Shown here: one piece after another, positions 25,877-47,520 of the stretch
Layout: every line of letters starts with the position of its first letter
Numbering within the stretch: position 1 is the first letter of the stretch
From: Eublepharis macularius
Lineage: Eukaryota; Chordata; Lepidosauria; Squamata; Eublepharidae
Assembly: GCF_028583425.1 (NCBI RefSeq)
Contig: NC_072791.1
Span: 13,783,868 to 13,847,867 of the forward strand
DNA: 64,000 nucleotides
Direction of reading: 5' to 3'
Notes under the pieces: model-generated
Told to the model about the DNA's origin: nothing
Database searches by the model: none
What the model saw: the letters and a program-made list of their open reading frames with translations, nothing else
Position numbers and translations under genes: made by a program

Positions 25877-28505
25877 CTTCCCTTCCTCTCCATACAGCCT
25901 CCACCTGGACCAGTGGATCGCCTTCCTCCTCTGCCAGATTCTTCTAAAGGCAGCTGTTGAATCTATGACCTTCTGCAAAGAGGAAACTGATCTGTAGGCT
26001 ATATATATATGTATGTATATGTGTATGTGTATATATAGATATATATAGATATATATAGGTGTGAACATAGATACACACACACACACACAGAGATATACAT
26101 ATGTATGTATGTATGTATGAACATCTATATCTAAAAAGGAGAGCCTGGACATACAAAAGCTCATGGAATACCCCCGAATCAAGAATGTTTGAAAATAAAA
26201 AGCTGGATAGAGTAAATAAAAGTGGAGCTTCCACACAGCAAGCAGAAAGGCCCCACTCTGCTTAATAACAGCATCTTATATACTAAAAGGCAAGCGGCCC
26301 TCATCTGAGGATACTTAAATCCAAAGACTGGGGTCATGAACTGACAAGACAGATCTTCCTACAAACCTGAAAAACAGATGCCAGAGAACATTGCATGGGG
26401 TCAGGAGTGGGGTACACATTTACAAAATGGTTGAGAAGTTAGAAAGAGTGAACCAGGAGCAGAAGGGAGCAACTGAGAGTCCCAGAGATGTTGGATCTCT
26501 TGAATCTGCAGACAACTGGAAAAGATTTCACCAGCAGTCTGGCTTGTCCATGGAAGCCACCAGAGCCATAGAGCAGCCAGAGACAAGGAAGGGGAAGCTT
26601 GCAGGACCTCAATTTGGAAGCTTGCAGGACCCCAACCTGCAGATTGGTTTCATATCTTTCCACTATCTGCGCAGACAAGCACTCTAAATATCATTAACAT
26701 GTTGGAAGAGCTTTGTGTCCCAAGTTAAAATGAAGTTTTGGAAGGGTAGCTTTTAAATTGAGCTGTGAATACCGTCTTGATAGTATCCAGTCTACAAAGC
26801 CCTATTTGTTGCCATTCAAGGATCTATGTTTTTATATTCTGGATGGGTTTTTTATGCTGTATTTTTAATTAATGCCTGGTAATCTTTTATGTTTTCTTTA
26901 GAATGTGCTTTTTAAGCCGCCTCAGTCAGGCTCTCTGGAGAGGCAGCAGAAAAATTCCCTAAAGAAATAATTATTTGTTGTACAAGGAAGCAAAGCCTGG
27001 CAGAGATCTCAGTGGCTCATCTGAGAAACCCGAGTCCGACACGTGACTTCACAGGGCTTGCTGACTCATGAAATATGGATCAGATTGTCTGAGGTGCCCA
27101 TGATCTGAAGAGGACAGGCGGATTTCTAGAAGCAAAGGCAACTGAAGTGCGCCAGGCTGCAGAAGTCACCTCAAAGACTGCAGATTTTCAGGCAAATCAA
27201 TGAGTGCTGAGCCTATGGGCAGACCTTCAGTATGCCATAACAGCATGAAGAGGGGAACTCTCTAAAAGCCCACACTTCCTATTCGAGAACAGCAAGAAAA
27301 AATAAGAAAGCCACATGGGAACACGGCTGTGCTACAACAGCGCCAGGCTCATGACAAAAATTACGGGATTGCCTCTCTGTCTATGCCCTCTGACCATGCC
27401 CTTGCTGGTGCCACCCTGAAAATGGGCAAAATCTACAGTTACAAACTGTTTTGGATATCTGAGTCATTTCTTAGGGTCAAATTATGCTGGAAGGGGAATC
27501 TGAAGGCCTGGGGGGGGGGGCGGATGGCCCTCTACTCTTTGTGGGGAAGGGCTCTGTATAATGGATGGATGTGCTGCTCTGCATTCACTTAGGCCTATAT
27601 TTGGTATTTGTTACCTTTTGCTACCTAGTGCGACTTACCTGGTATCAGTTTGTTGATTTAATGCAGCCTCCATCTTCTATTTCCAGGCCCTTGCTGAGAT
27701 CAAAATGGGGGGGGGGGGTCCAATTGAGATCCCAGTACAGCTAGGGTCCCGAGGCTACCCCACACATGTGCACTCTCTGTAGTTGACCCCACCTCAGGAA
27801 AGTTCCCCCTCTCCCGGGTTTCTGCAAACTGTGGAAATGGAATTATTTAGGGGAGACTTTTTATTCAGGCCATGGGCCTGTGCAGTAAGGAAAGGCTCAA
27901 AGAGATGGTCCAGAAAAAGGAGTGAAACAGTAGACCGGGGTGTATGCACCAGATGGCCCAGATCCGGGTTTCAGGGATATAAAAGAAAAACTTGGTATCC
28001 CTGAATTAATGGTCAGATACTCTCATCCGATTAGAGAATCCTGAATTTGTCCAATGAATATTTCCTATGGGAGGAAATTTCAGGGGTACTGGGGGATTAT
28101 TGTTGAAGTAAACCTCAGCAAATTTGCCCGGAACCTGTTCCTGATTGTTCACTAAAAATCCCCCGAATACCGGGAGATTTGGACCCTGGGATCCAATTCT
28201 GTGGGTTCCTGAACAAGCTCCCCCTGCAGCCAGTCGCTGCGGTTTAAAAGTGGGGAAACCATCAAACCAGAGGATCCCTATTCCCTTTAGTGAAGCAAGA
28301 GGAGGGCTGAGGCTTGCTGAGTTGTGGATCTCCAAAGGTGGCCGGAGAAGCATCCCTTATTGCAAGAAGGACTCAGCTCCACCGCCAGGAAAAAGCAGCT
28401 TCCAGAGAGAAAGCAGGAAAGCTCTGGGGGTGAACGGAGCCCTCTGGCTGCTATTGCCAACAGCAGGGAGGAATTTTGCAAAGGAAATATTTGTCCATTG
28501 CTTAC

Positions 28506-28773
28506 CTCTTTTTAAAAAGTCCTCCAGCGCTGCCTCTCCTCCCCTTCCCCACTCAACACAGGAAGTGACTGCAACAAGTCAGCTGACTTTCTCTCTTCAG
28601 GCCTCTCTAGGAATCGAGACGCCTTCCCTTTAACCCTTCGGCTGACTCTCCAGAAAGCCAAAATACCCCACTTCTGGCTTTGCCCTGCAGTGGGTGAATT
28701 TTCCCATGGAAATAAAAGTAAACCGAACCCTCCCCTCATAGAACATTTTTTAGTCCACAGGCAGCAACATAAC
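28506..28773 (-). promoter_or_regulatory. Candidate first exon and promoter A, copy 2
   Basis: Same donor and ETS-type site as in copy 1, virtually identical sequence. Confidence 0.5.
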
Positions 28774-29777
28774 AATCACACACACACACCATTTCAGGGT
28801 GCTGTCACAGTGCAGTAACAATAATCCATGCCACGAATCCTCATGGGTCCTGAAGATTTTAATTTTTTTTTTTGCTCCTCATGGGTCCTGAAGACTTTTT
28901 AATGGAGTCCCTCAAAGCTCAGCATCAATTCACGTCATGTCCGGAGCCATAGACTTCACTGCAAAAATCATGCATCCCCTCCTTTACAAAGCCTCGAAGA
29001 ACCGCCCTGAGCTGAGACAGTGTGGTCTAGTGGTTAGTGTCTGATTACAATCTAGGGGAATCAGTTTTGCATCTCACCTTGGCCACTGAAAGTTACAAGC
29101 TGACTCTTGGCGAGGCACTCTCTGTGGTGGCCCCCCATTATAGAATGACTTTCCTAAGGAATTGAGGAAAGCTCCTCCCCTCCTGGCTTTCTGCAAACTG
29201 TGGGAAACGGAAGTATTTAGGAGGGCTTTCTATTCAATTCAGGGAATCTGCCTGTGCTGTAAGAAAAGGCTCAGAGAGATGCTCTGGAAAAGGGACTGGG
29301 ACTGTAGACCGGGAAGGGAGGGGCATGTACCGGATGGTCCAGATCTTGGTTTCAGGGTATCCCTGAATTCCCGGTCAGATACTCTCATCCAGTTAGAGAA
29401 TCCTGAATTTAGCCAATGATTATTTATTTCCTATGGGGGAAATGCCCAGGAATACTGGGGGGGGGGCATTGTTCAAGTAAATTTTATGGGTCCCCGAATA
29501 AGCTTCCCCCTTTCACTCTCTGAGAGGGAACCACCAAACCAAAGAATCCCTATTCCCTTTAGTGAAGCAAGGGGAGGGCCGAGGCTTGCTGAGCCTCAGG
29601 GCTAAAAAGGTGGCTAGAGAAGCATCCCTTATTGCAAGAAGGACTCAGTTCCACCCCCAGGGAAGAGGAGCTTCCAGAGAGAAAGCAGGAAAGCCCCGAA
29701 GGTGAACGGAGCCCTCTGGCTACTAAGGCCAAAAGCAGGGAGGCATTTTGCAAAGGAAATATTTGTCCATTGCTTAC

Positions 29778-29953
29778 CTCTTTTTAAACAGTCCTGGGGG
29801 GGGGGGCTGCCTCGTGTTCCCTCCCCTCATGTCCAGAAAGGCAAAATACCCCACTTCTGGCTCTGCCCTGCGGAGCGTGCATTTTTCTATGGAAACAAAG
29901 TAAACCGAATCCTCCCATTTTAGAACATTTCTTAGTCTACCGGCAGCGCCATA
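29778..29953 (-). promoter_or_regulatory. Candidate first exon and promoter B, copy 2
   Basis: Second tandem copy, donor kept, ETS segment missing as in unit 1. Confidence 0.45.
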
Positions 29954-30205
29954 ACAATCACGCATCCACTACTTCAGGGCACTGTCACAGTGCAGTAACA
30001 AGAATCCAAGGCACGGACCCTCATGGATCCTGAGGATTTTTAAATTTCCTCCCCCCCCCCCAGAAACTCACATGTCATGTCCATAGCCACAGACTGCACC
30101 GTGCAGTGACAGTGTGGCCATGTTCTCCTGCAGGGGGGAGGGGAGAGGCTCGTCTTTGGTGCTTCAAGCAGGTTCCTGCAACCCTCCCACCAAGCATTAG
30201 AATGC

Positions 30206-30704
30206 ACTTGAAGAACATAAGAGAAGCCATGTTGGATCAGGCCAATGGCCCATCCAGCCCAACACTCTGTGTCATACAGTGGCTAAAAAACCAGGTGTCC
30301 TCAGGTCTGCCAGTGGGGAAGGGGCACTAGAAGTCCTCCCATTGATTGCCCCACCTCAAACACCAAGAATACAGAGCATCAGTGCCCTAGACAGAGACTT
30401 CCATCTATACCTTCTGACTAATAGCCACTGATGGACCTCTGCTCCATATGTTTATCCAATCTCCTCTTGAAGCTGTCTATGCTTGAAGCTGCCACCACCT
30501 CCTGTGGCAGGGAATTCCATGTGTTAAACACTCTTTGGGTGAACAAGTACTTCCTTTTATCCGTTCTAAGCCGACTGTTTAGCAATTTCATTGAGTGCCC
30601 ATGAGTTCTTGTATTGTGAAAAAGGAGAAAAATACTTTTTTGAGCTGTGGTAACTTTGCATGAGGCTGCCTCTGAAAGGGATAAGGGAAAAGCTGGAATG
30701 GGCA
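30206..30704 (-). mobile_element. CR1 LINE 3' end, unit 2
   Basis: Duplicate of the unit 1 copy, same protein remnant. Confidence 0.8.
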
Positions 30705-30732
30705 TTAAACAAATGGTACTACTGCAAAAATC

Positions 30733-31885
30733 TTTTTTTAAAAGAAATTTTTATTAGGTGAGTGTACATATAAGCAAAATCTTCAATTAAAAACCTAAAT
30801 ATCAATTTCCCCCCATCCTTTCCCTCCCCCCTTTTCAAGAGACTTCCAACAGCTTTCCAACCCATATCTTATTCTATAACTTATCTATTCTATCTATATT
30901 TTATTATCTCATATTCCATTAGTATACTAAATATCCATTAATATCAAATCTATTCTAAACATAAACTTAACAATAATTAAAACTTCACTTTAAATGGTAA
31001 AGATCCCTATCTCTACTAATCACCCCAGTTAATAACTTTCAAATTGCCATAATTTCCCCTTCATGTCCCACTTTTTCTCCAAATACTCCTTGAGTTTCTC
31101 CCAGTCATTAAAAAATTCTTCAGGATTCTGATCTCTCAGCCTTCTTGTCAATTTGTCCATTTCCGCCATGTACAGCAACTTTTGTATCCAATCTCCAATA
31201 GATGCTATTTCTTGCATTTCTGTGCATATAATATTCTTGCAGCTGTTGTCATATAAAATAACAATGTTCTATGTTGCACCGGAACATCTTCCATATTTAA
31301 GTTCAGTAGCAGGAGTTCTGGGTTCTTTGTTATTGAAATCTGCAAAATCTCATTTATCACTGCTAAAATATCTCTCCAGTACTGCCTAGCAACCTCACAA
31401 GTCCACCACATATGAAACAATGATCCTTCGTGACTTTTACATTTCCAACACTTATCTGACATCTTAACGTTACCATAAGCTATTTTTTCTGGCGTCAAAT
31501 ACCACCTATATATCATCTTAAAGACATTTTCCTTAATATTGGTACAAGTTGAAATCTTCAATGTATTTTTCCACAAGTACTCCCATGCCTCCATTGTTAT
31601 ATCTCTTTGACAATTTATAGCCCACTTCACCATCTGGACTTTAACAGTCTCATCCTCAGAATACCACTTCAAAAGAATTTTATAAATCTTTGAAATTTTC
31701 TTCTTGCTTTCCTGTAGTATAATTTCTTCCAATTCTGAGTTTTTCCATCTAATTACATCTTTTGAACGCTCCGAGTTATACAAATCCTTTATCTGCCTAT
31801 ACTGAAACCATCCATAACAAAAAGCTAATTCTTCTTCTGTTTTCATTCTTGTCTTATTCTGTTCCTGAATGAGAATCTTTTTATA
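30733..31885 (-). mobile_element. 5'-truncated L1 LINE, unit 2
   Basis: The same insertion, carried by segmental duplication. Target repeats at 30715-30732 (one base changed) and 31886-31903. Confidence 0.92.
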
Positions 31886-34800
31886 GGTACTACCGCAAAA
31901 ATCAATGGGATGTGTTAAAGACACCGGAGAACAATATTTTAGAAATGAAAACACCAAACGGGAACGTTTTTATTAACACTTCCCCATCCAAAGTGCTCCC
32001 AGAACACCGAGGAATAGGCAGGAACGAGCACCAAATAAACGCCACTACCACAGAAAACAGCAGGAAGTATTCGGGACACGGCAGAACAATATTTTGGAAA
32101 TGAGGCTCCTTCTCTTTCTAAGCTATTCCCTTCACAGGTTCCTCCCCCAAATCTCCAAGTATTTCCTAAGCAGAAGCTGCCAATGCTACGACTGGGGAGG
32201 CCAAGGATGGTGGAGCAACAAACGTCCTGATCTAGAATATATAACAGCTAAGGAAGATAAGGGGCTTCTAAGCAGGAGCAAGTTTGCTATTATGGACTCA
32301 AGGAGAATATTTCCAATGGGTTGGCATCCTGTGGCACAACTTCTCCTGTACGCCTCCCCTCCAGTCAGTGCCCAGACACCCAAGAGGACCAATAAGGCTG
32401 GCTAGGCAAGACTCTGCCCATGGTAGTGGTGCAGAAAAGAGAGATAAGGAGGAAAGCATTCTGCAACAAAGGAGGTTAGGCCTTTGCTGTTTTAAAAATG
32501 GAAGGTGGGAACAGGGACAACCTGTGAGACGCTCTGTTATGATGATGTAGAGGGACCTATTGCTGTTCTTTTCAAGCGCTCGCCAGATCTATTACATTGT
32601 TATCCCTGCCCTTTTTCAAGTTGCTCACTGCAACAAGTATGATTCTCCTTTGCTCTAGTTTATCCCCCGGACAACCCTGTGAGGTGGGAGGGGCCAAACT
32701 AGACCGACTGGCGAAAGATCACCCAGAATGTTCCCATGGCTGAGTTGTTGTAGGGAGGAAACCTACAACAGGGCTACTTGTAGGGGGAGAACCTCAGGCT
32801 TCCAGCCAGGGCTGCCTGCCAGTGTGGCAGAAGGTCTCCTTGGAGGGCTTGGAGGAGACCCTCTGTCTCACTGGCACACACAACCCCAGATGGAAGGCTG
32901 AGGTTGAGAAAAGCTTTCCCCTTTCCATCTCCAACACCCTTGCAAAGGGGAATGCTGGGGTCTCTCTTCAAGGCTTGACACCGTCCCCAGATATTTGCAC
33001 CTAGAGACCTCCTCTTTCGCCTGAGCAGCGGCCCAGGGTTACAGCTGCTCCCATGGAGTTCGTAATGATGCTGGCAAGGGTTTGGAGTGTGCTCTGCTAC
33101 GAAAGCACAACTCTAGGGTAATACAGGCAAAAGACTATAGTCTAAGGAAAATAAAGAAACATAGAAAAGCTACTCGTTTAGAGGAATTTATATGGTCTGA
33201 GCATCAGTTCCAGCACGGACACTGGTGAGTGTGTGCATGGCATCCGCCTGTAAGTCCATGCAGTCATGCGACAGAGGCATGTGCTGCCACAGGCACAGCT
33301 TTCAGAGCTTCAAAAGCGGCTTGGCACTACCTTGCCTGGTTGTTGTTTCCAGCACAAGACCATCAGAGGGGCAGCCAGGGTGCTCTGCTGGGGCAGAAAC
33401 TTCAGATAATTGCTCAGCAGCCTCCAGTCCAGCCAGATCCACAAGCAGGCCGATGCGTAGCTCCCAACTGGAAGGTGACATGTTACCACTCTACCAGCCC
33501 ACTGCATGTACATGGTGGAAATTAGTCAGGAGAAACCAGGAAAGAGGCATTTGTGCTTCGGCTAGAGAGGCTGTTCCTCCTAAGAATTTCTCTTGTTTAT
33601 ATTTTACTGGTACAATTTTTATTTTTTTGTGGAAAAAATTAAAAGTATAGAAAGGGAAAAGAAAAACAAAGCATACAGCTACTAAAGGTCTAATTGATAT
33701 TTTTTAAATATATCTCATCTCGTCTTCTTAACATCCCAACTCCTTATTCTTAACTGCACCAATAATTAGTTCATTTTTGTTTCTTTTTCCACTTTGCCAG
33801 GTATGTAAACAATGATTTTATCTCCCTTTACAAATGTAAGTTTGTAATGTAAGATGAGCAAATTGTAAGATGAGTAGCTCCTACGGTTTATAAAAATATT
33901 ATACAATTTTTCCATATACTACTACTATATACTTTGTCTATGCAAATAAAGAGTTTAGAACTATCACTTTTTATAGTTGGAATAAGCAAACTATTATGAA
34001 TAAGATAGGGATGTTGTCTTAAGTCTTTGTATGTCTTTAAAAATAAGTCTTTATGAATAAAAGTAGAAAGAAAAGTGGAAAACAAAAAGTGTGGCGGATG
34101 TCCTAGGCATCATGTCAGAATCATCATTATATCACCAGCAAAACTTTTTGTATCTTGTACTGACATTTAAATTTGATAAGAAAATTTAATAAAGAAAAGG
34201 GGAGGAGAGATAATAAGGAGAAATGGAATTAGGAAAAAGGAATGGAGAGAGAGAGGGATGGGCGGAAGCCAAAAAGTAACAAATGGGAGGGTGTCCCAGC
34301 AGTGATATTTCTATTTTCCACTATGCTGATTCCTTTGCGCTTCCTGTTGCCTGGAAAAAAAAGAACAAAGTCCAAGGTCTTCTTGTTATATTTGTATACT
34401 AGAAATGAGCAGAGATGGTGCTCTAATTGATAATATTTAAAATAAAAAAGTAATTTTTCTTCTGTATCCTCCTGTTTAATCATCTGTTTGTCGAATCTGC
34501 CAAGTTGCTCTTTTGCTGTGGCACACCAGAGCTGAAGCTCCATTCCCTAACAAAAGGAGGGGAAGAACAACCAGTTGTTAGTCCACAATGAAAAAACCCG
34601 CAATTGTTGGTCCAGAGACAAAATAATCCACAGATATCTGCAGTAAGATAGGATGTGTCCGGAAAGTAAGAATACAAATAATTCCATGTTTCTATTGCTT
34701 CACCTGTGTTTAAAGGTAGAGCTTTCTTGAAAGAAATAATTAACTTAAGGTAGGCATAATTCAATAGTTTATATCTGCACTGTTATAAATCTCTCGTGAA

Positions 34801-35275
34801 TCAGTTCTCGGTATTTTGTAAGTCCATAAATTTCAGAAACTCTTTCCGGTGAAGTCAGACACTGCTGGGGATTTACCAGCATCCCAAGATAATTTATAGT
34901 TCCAAGGCAAATCTTTAGAAATCAGCCCCAAAGATTTATGAAAAAAAGAAAAGAGCAAAAGGAAAAAAGCAAAAGATGGGTAAAATAGGGTGGTCAAACT
35001 TTACTGGCAAAGGACCCTTATTCTCTGCTGACTTTGTGTTATCAGAACGCAGGTAGGATCTGCATAAATCAGGCAACCATTCCATGGATTCACCTATCAG
35101 GTCTCCCTTATAGGGAGAGGTGTATGGATAAAGAAATACGTTCCCTCTAACCTGGCATAAATACGTGTATAGCAAGGGAAGTATGGAGTGTTTTAGAACT
35201 GATCCAGTTCAGATCGTCATTTCCCCAGATGTCCGAAAAGATTATTTTTTAAGCACAAGTTTCTTCCATCTTCTT

Positions 35276-42419
<7,144 letters not shown>

Positions 42420-42540
42420 CTTCCCTTCCTCTCCAAACAGCCTCCACCTGGACCAGTGGATCGCCTTCCTCCTCTGCCAGATTCTTCTAAAGGCAGCTGT
42501 TGAATCTATGACCTTCTGCAAAGAGGAAACTGATCTGTAG

Positions 42541-42641
42541 GCTATATATATATGTATGTATATGTGTATGTGTATATATAGATATATATAGATATATATA
42601 GGTGTGAACATAGATACACACACACACAGATATATATATAC

Positions 42642-42672
<31 letters not shown>

Positions 42673-42718
42673 TGTATGTATGTATGTATGTATGTATGTA
42701 TGTATGTATGTATGAACA
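42541..42718. repeat. Compound microsatellite with expanded (TATG)n, unit 3
   Basis: About sixteen TATG units at 42647-42714, against about six in unit 1 and four in unit 2. It lies close to the SCAN-exon acceptor. Confidence 0.9.
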
Positions 42719-45115
42719 TCTATATCTAAAAAGGAGACCCTGGACTTATAAAAGCTCATGGAATACCCCCGATTCAAGAATGTTTGAAAATAAAAAGCCA
42801 GATTTAGTAAGTAAAAGTGGAGCTTCCACACAGCAAGCAGAAAGGCTCCACTCTGATTAATAACAGCATTTTATATACTAATTGGCAAGTGAATCTCATC
42901 TGAGGATACTTAAATCCAAAGATTATAGTCATGAACTGACAAGACAGATCTCCCTACAAATCTGAAAAATCAGATGCCAGAGAACATTGCATGGGGTCAG
43001 GAGTGGGATACATATTTACAAAACAGTTGAAAAGTTTGAAAGAGTGAACCAGGAGCAGAAGGGAGCAACTGAGAGTCCCAGAGATGCTGGATCTCTCAAA
43101 TCGTGCTGCAAACAACTGGAAATGATTTCAGGAGCAGTCTGGCTTGTCCATGGAAGCCACCAGAGCCATAGAGCAGCCAGAGACAAGGAAGGGGAAGCTT
43201 GCAGGACCTCAATTTGGAAGCTTGCAGGACCCCAACCCGCTGATTGGTTTCATATCTTTCCACTATCCGCGCAGACAAGCACTCTAAATATCATTAACAT
43301 GTTGGAAGAGCTTTGTATCCCAAGTAAAAATGATTTTGGAAGGGTAGCTTTTAAATTGAGCTGTGAATACTATCTTGATAGTATTCAATCTACAATGCCC
43401 TATTTGTTGCCATTCAAGAATCTGTTTTTATATTCTGGATGGGTTTTTTTATGCTGGATTTTTAATTAATATCTTTTAATCTTTTATGTTTTCTTTACAC
43501 TGTGCTTTTTAAGCCATCTCAGTTAGGCTCTCTGGAGAGGTAGCACAGAAATTCCCCAAAGAAATAGATATCTTTGTTGTACAAGGAAGCAAAGCCAGGC
43601 AGAGATCTCGGTGGCTCATCTGAGAAACCCGAGTCCGACACGTGACTTCACAGGGCTTGCTGACTCATGAAATATGGATCAGATTGTCCGAGGTGCCCAT
43701 GATTTGAAGAGGACAGGCGACTTTCTAGAAGCAAAGGCAACTGAAGTGCACCAGGCTGCAGAAGTCACCTCAAAGTCTGCAGATTTTCAGGCAAATCAAT
43801 GAGGGCTGAGCCTATGGGCAGACCTTCAGTAAGCCATAACAGCATGAAGAGGGGAACTCTCTAAAAGCCCACACTTCCTATTCCAGAAGAGCAAGAAAAA
43901 ATAAGAAAGCCACATGGGAACACGGCTGCACTACAACAGCGCCAGGCTCATGACAAAAATTACAGAACTGCCTCTCTGTCTATGCCCTCTGAGCATGCCC
44001 TTGCTGGTGCCACCCTGAAAATGGGCAAAATCTACAGTTACATACTGTTTTGGAGATCTGAGTCATTTCTTAGGGTCAAATTATGCTGGGAGGGGAATGT
44101 GAAGGCCTTGGGGGGGGTGGCCCTCTACTCTTTGTGGGGAAGGGCTCTGTATAATCGATGGGTCCACTGCTCTGCATTCAATTAGGTCTATAGGGGTATT
44201 TGTTACCCTTTGCTACCTAGTGTGACTTATGGTCACCTGGTATCGGTTTGTTGGTTTAATGCAGGATCCATCTTCTATTTCCAGGCCCTTGCTGAGACCA
44301 AAATGGGGGGGGGTGTCCAATTGGGATCCCAGTACAGCTAGGGTCCTGAGGCTACCCCACATGTGTGCACTCTCTGTAGTTGCCCCCACCTCAGAAAAGC
44401 TCCCCCTCTCCCGGGTTTCTGCAAACTGTAGAAAATGGAATTATTTAGGGTGTGTGTGTTGCTTTTTATTCAGGTAATGGGCCTGTGTTGTAAGGAAAGA
44501 CTCAAAGAGATGGTCCGGAAAAAGGACTGAAACGGTAGACCGGCGTGTGTGCACCAGATGGCCCAGATCCGGGTTTCAGGGATATAAAAGAAAAACTTGG
44601 TATCCCTGAATTCCCGGTCAGATACTCTCATCCGATTAGAGAATCCTGAATTTATTCAATGAATATTTCCTATGGGGGGAAACTTCAGGGGTACTGGGGA
44701 ATCATTGTTGAAGTAAACTTCACCAAATTTGCCAGGAACCTGCTCCTGATTGTTCACTAAAGGTCCCCCGAATACCGGGAGATTTGGACCCTGGGATCCA
44801 ATTCTGTGGGTTCCTGAACAAGCCCCCCCCCCTCCGCAGCCAGACGCTGCGGTTTCCAAGTGGGGAAACCATCAAACCAGAAGATCCCTATTCCCTTTAG
44901 TGAAGCAAGAGGAGGGCTGAGGCTTGCTGAGTTGTGGATCTCCAAAGGTGGCCGGAGAAGCATCCCTTATTGCAAGAAGGACTCAGCTCCACCGCCAGGA
45001 AAAAGCAGCTTCCAGAGAGAAAGCAGGAAAGCTCTGGGGGTGAACGGAGCCCTCTGGCTGCTATTGCCAACAGCAGGGAGGGATTTTGCAAAGGAAATAT
45101 TTGTCCATTGCTTAC

Positions 45116-45372
45116 CTCTTTTTAAAAAGTCCTCCGGGGGCTGCCTCTCCTCCCCTTCCGCACTCAACACAGGAAGTGACTGCAACAAGTCAGCTGACTT
45201 TCTCTCTTCAGGCCTCTCTAGGAATCGAGACGCCTTCCCTTTAACCCTTCGGCTGACTGTCCAGAAAGCCAAAATACCCCACTTCTGGCTTCGCCTTGCA
45301 GAGGGTGAATTTTCCCGTGGAAACAAAGTAAACTGAACCCTCACATTATAGAACATTTTTTAGTCCACAGGC
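45116..45372 (-). promoter_or_regulatory. Candidate first exon and promoter A, copy 3
   Basis: Donor conserved, and acaggaagtg is present on + just above it. Confidence 0.5.
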
Positions 45373-46386
45373 AGCACCATAACAATCACACACCCACCAT
45401 TTCAGAGTGCTGTCACAGTGCAGTAACAATAATCCAAGCCACGGCTCCTCATGGGTCCTGAAGATTTTAATTTTTTTTTTGCTCCTCATGGGTCCTGAAG
45501 ACTTTTTAATGGAGTCCCTCAAAGCTCACCATTAATTCACGTCATGTCCGTAGCCACAGACTGCACTGCAAAAATCACACATCCCCTCCTTTACAAAGCC
45601 TCGAAGAACCACCCTGAGCTGAGACAGTGTGGTCTAGTGGTTAGTGTCTGATTACAATCTAGGGGAATCAGTTTCGCATCTCACCTTGGCCACTGAAAGT
45701 TACAAGCTGACTCTTGGCGAGGCACTCTCTGTGGTGGCCCCCCATTATAGAATGACTTTCCTAAGGAATTGAGGAAAGCTCCTCCCCTCCTGGCTTTCTG
45801 CAAACTGTGGGAAACGGAAGTATTTAGGAGGGCTTTTTATTCAATTCAGGGAATCTGCCTGTGCTGTAAGAAGAAAAGGCTCAGAGAGATGGTCTGGAAA
45901 AGGGACTGGGACTGTAGACCAGGGAGGGAGGGGCATGTACCGGATGGTCCAGATCTTGGTTTCAGGGTATCCCTGAATTCCCGGTCAGATACTCTCATCC
46001 AGTTAGAGAATCCTGAATTTAGCCAATGATTATTTATTTCCTATGGGGGAAATGCCCAGGAATACTGGGGGGGGGCATTGTTCAAGTAAATTTTATGGGC
46101 CCCCGAATAAGCTTCCCCCTTTCACTCTCTGAGAGGGAACCACCAAACCAAAGAATCCCTATTCCCTTTAGTGAAGCAAGGGGAGGGCCGAGGCTTGCTG
46201 AGCCTCAGGGCTAAAAAGGTGGCTAGAGAAGCATCCCTTATTGCAAGAAGGACTCAGTTCCACCCCCAGGGAAGAGCATCTTCCAGAGAGAAAGCAGGAA
46301 AGCCCTGGAGGTGAACGGAGCCCTCTGGCTACTAAGGCCAAAAGCAGGGAGGCATTTTGCAAAGGAAATATTTGTCCATTGCTTAC

Positions 46387-46563
46387 CTCTTTTTAAACAG
46401 TCCTGGGGGGGGGGGGGCTGCCTCGTGTTCCCTCCCCTCATGTCCAGAAAGGCAAAATACCCCACTTCTGGCTCTGCCCTGCGGAGCGTGCATTTTTCTA
46501 TGGAAACAAAGTAAACCGAATCCTCCCATTGTAGAACATTTCTTAGTCTACAGGCAGTGCCAT
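46387..46563 (-). promoter_or_regulatory. Candidate first exon and promoter B, copy 3
   Basis: Duplicate promoter block, so the A/B duplication predates the split of unit 3 from units 1 and 2. Confidence 0.45.
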
Positions 46564-46819
46564 AACCACTACTTGCCATCCACTACTTCAGGGCACTGAC
46601 ACAGCACAGTAACAAGAATCTAAGGCACGGACCCTCATGGATTCTGAGGATTTTTAAATATGCCCCCCCCCGGAAACTCACGTCATGCCCATAGCCACAG
46701 ACTGCACCGTGCAGTGACAGTGTGCCCATGTTCTCCTGCAGGGGGGAGGGGAGAGGCTCGTCTTTGGTGCTTAAAGCAGGTTCCTGCAACCCTCCCGCCA
46801 AGCATTGGAATGCACTTTA

Positions 46820-47450
46820 AGAACATAAGAGAAGCCATGTTGGATCAGGCCAATGGCCCATCCAGCCCAACACTCTTGTGTCATGCAGTGGCTAAAAAGC
46901 CAGGTGTCCTCAGGAGGTCTGCCAGTGGGGGACACTAGAAGCTCTCCCACTGATTGCCCCCAAAACACCAAGAATACAGAGCATCACTGCCCTAGACAGA
47001 GAGTTCCATCTATACCTTGTGACTAATAGCCACTGATGGACCTCTGCTCCATATGGTTATCCAATACCCTCTTGAAGCTGTCTATGCTTGAAGCTGCCAC
47101 CACCTCCTGTGGCAGGGAATTCCATGTGTTAATCACCCTTTGGGTGAAGAAGTACTTCCTTTTATCCGTTCTAACCAAACTGTTCAGCAATTTCATTGAG
47201 TGCCCACGAGTTCTTGTACTGTGAAAAAGGAGAAAAATACTTCTTTCTCTACCTTCTCAATCCCGTGCATAATCTTGTAAACCTCTGTCATGTCACCCCT
47301 CAGTCGTCATTTCTCCGAGCTAAAGAGCCCCAAGTGCTCTAACCTTTCTTCATAGGGGAAGTGTTCCATCCCTTTAATCATTCTGGTTGCCCTTCTCTGC
47401 ACTTTTTCCAGGGCTATCATATCTTTTTTGAAATGTGGTGACTTTGCATG
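46820..47450 (-). mobile_element. CR1 LINE 3' end, unit 3
   Basis: Longer than in units 1 and 2: 47240-47430 keeps an extra stretch (gtcatgtcacccctcagtcg) which those units have lost. Confidence 0.8.
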
Positions 47451-47502
47451 AGGCTGTCTCTGAACAGGATAAGGGAAAAGCTGGAATGGGCATTAAACAA
47501 AT

Positions 47503-47520
47503 GGTACTTCCGCAAAAATC
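47503..47520. other. Empty L1 target site in unit 3
   Basis: Single copy of ggtacttccgcaaaaatc with uninterrupted flanks matching both sides of the L1 in units 1 and 2. Confidence 0.9.

Noticed and set aside
25877-26236. In-frame upstream extension of the copy 2 SCAN exon
   Set aside because: It crosses a microsatellite encoding Tyr/Ile/His/Thr runs, and the equivalent frame is closed in unit 1.
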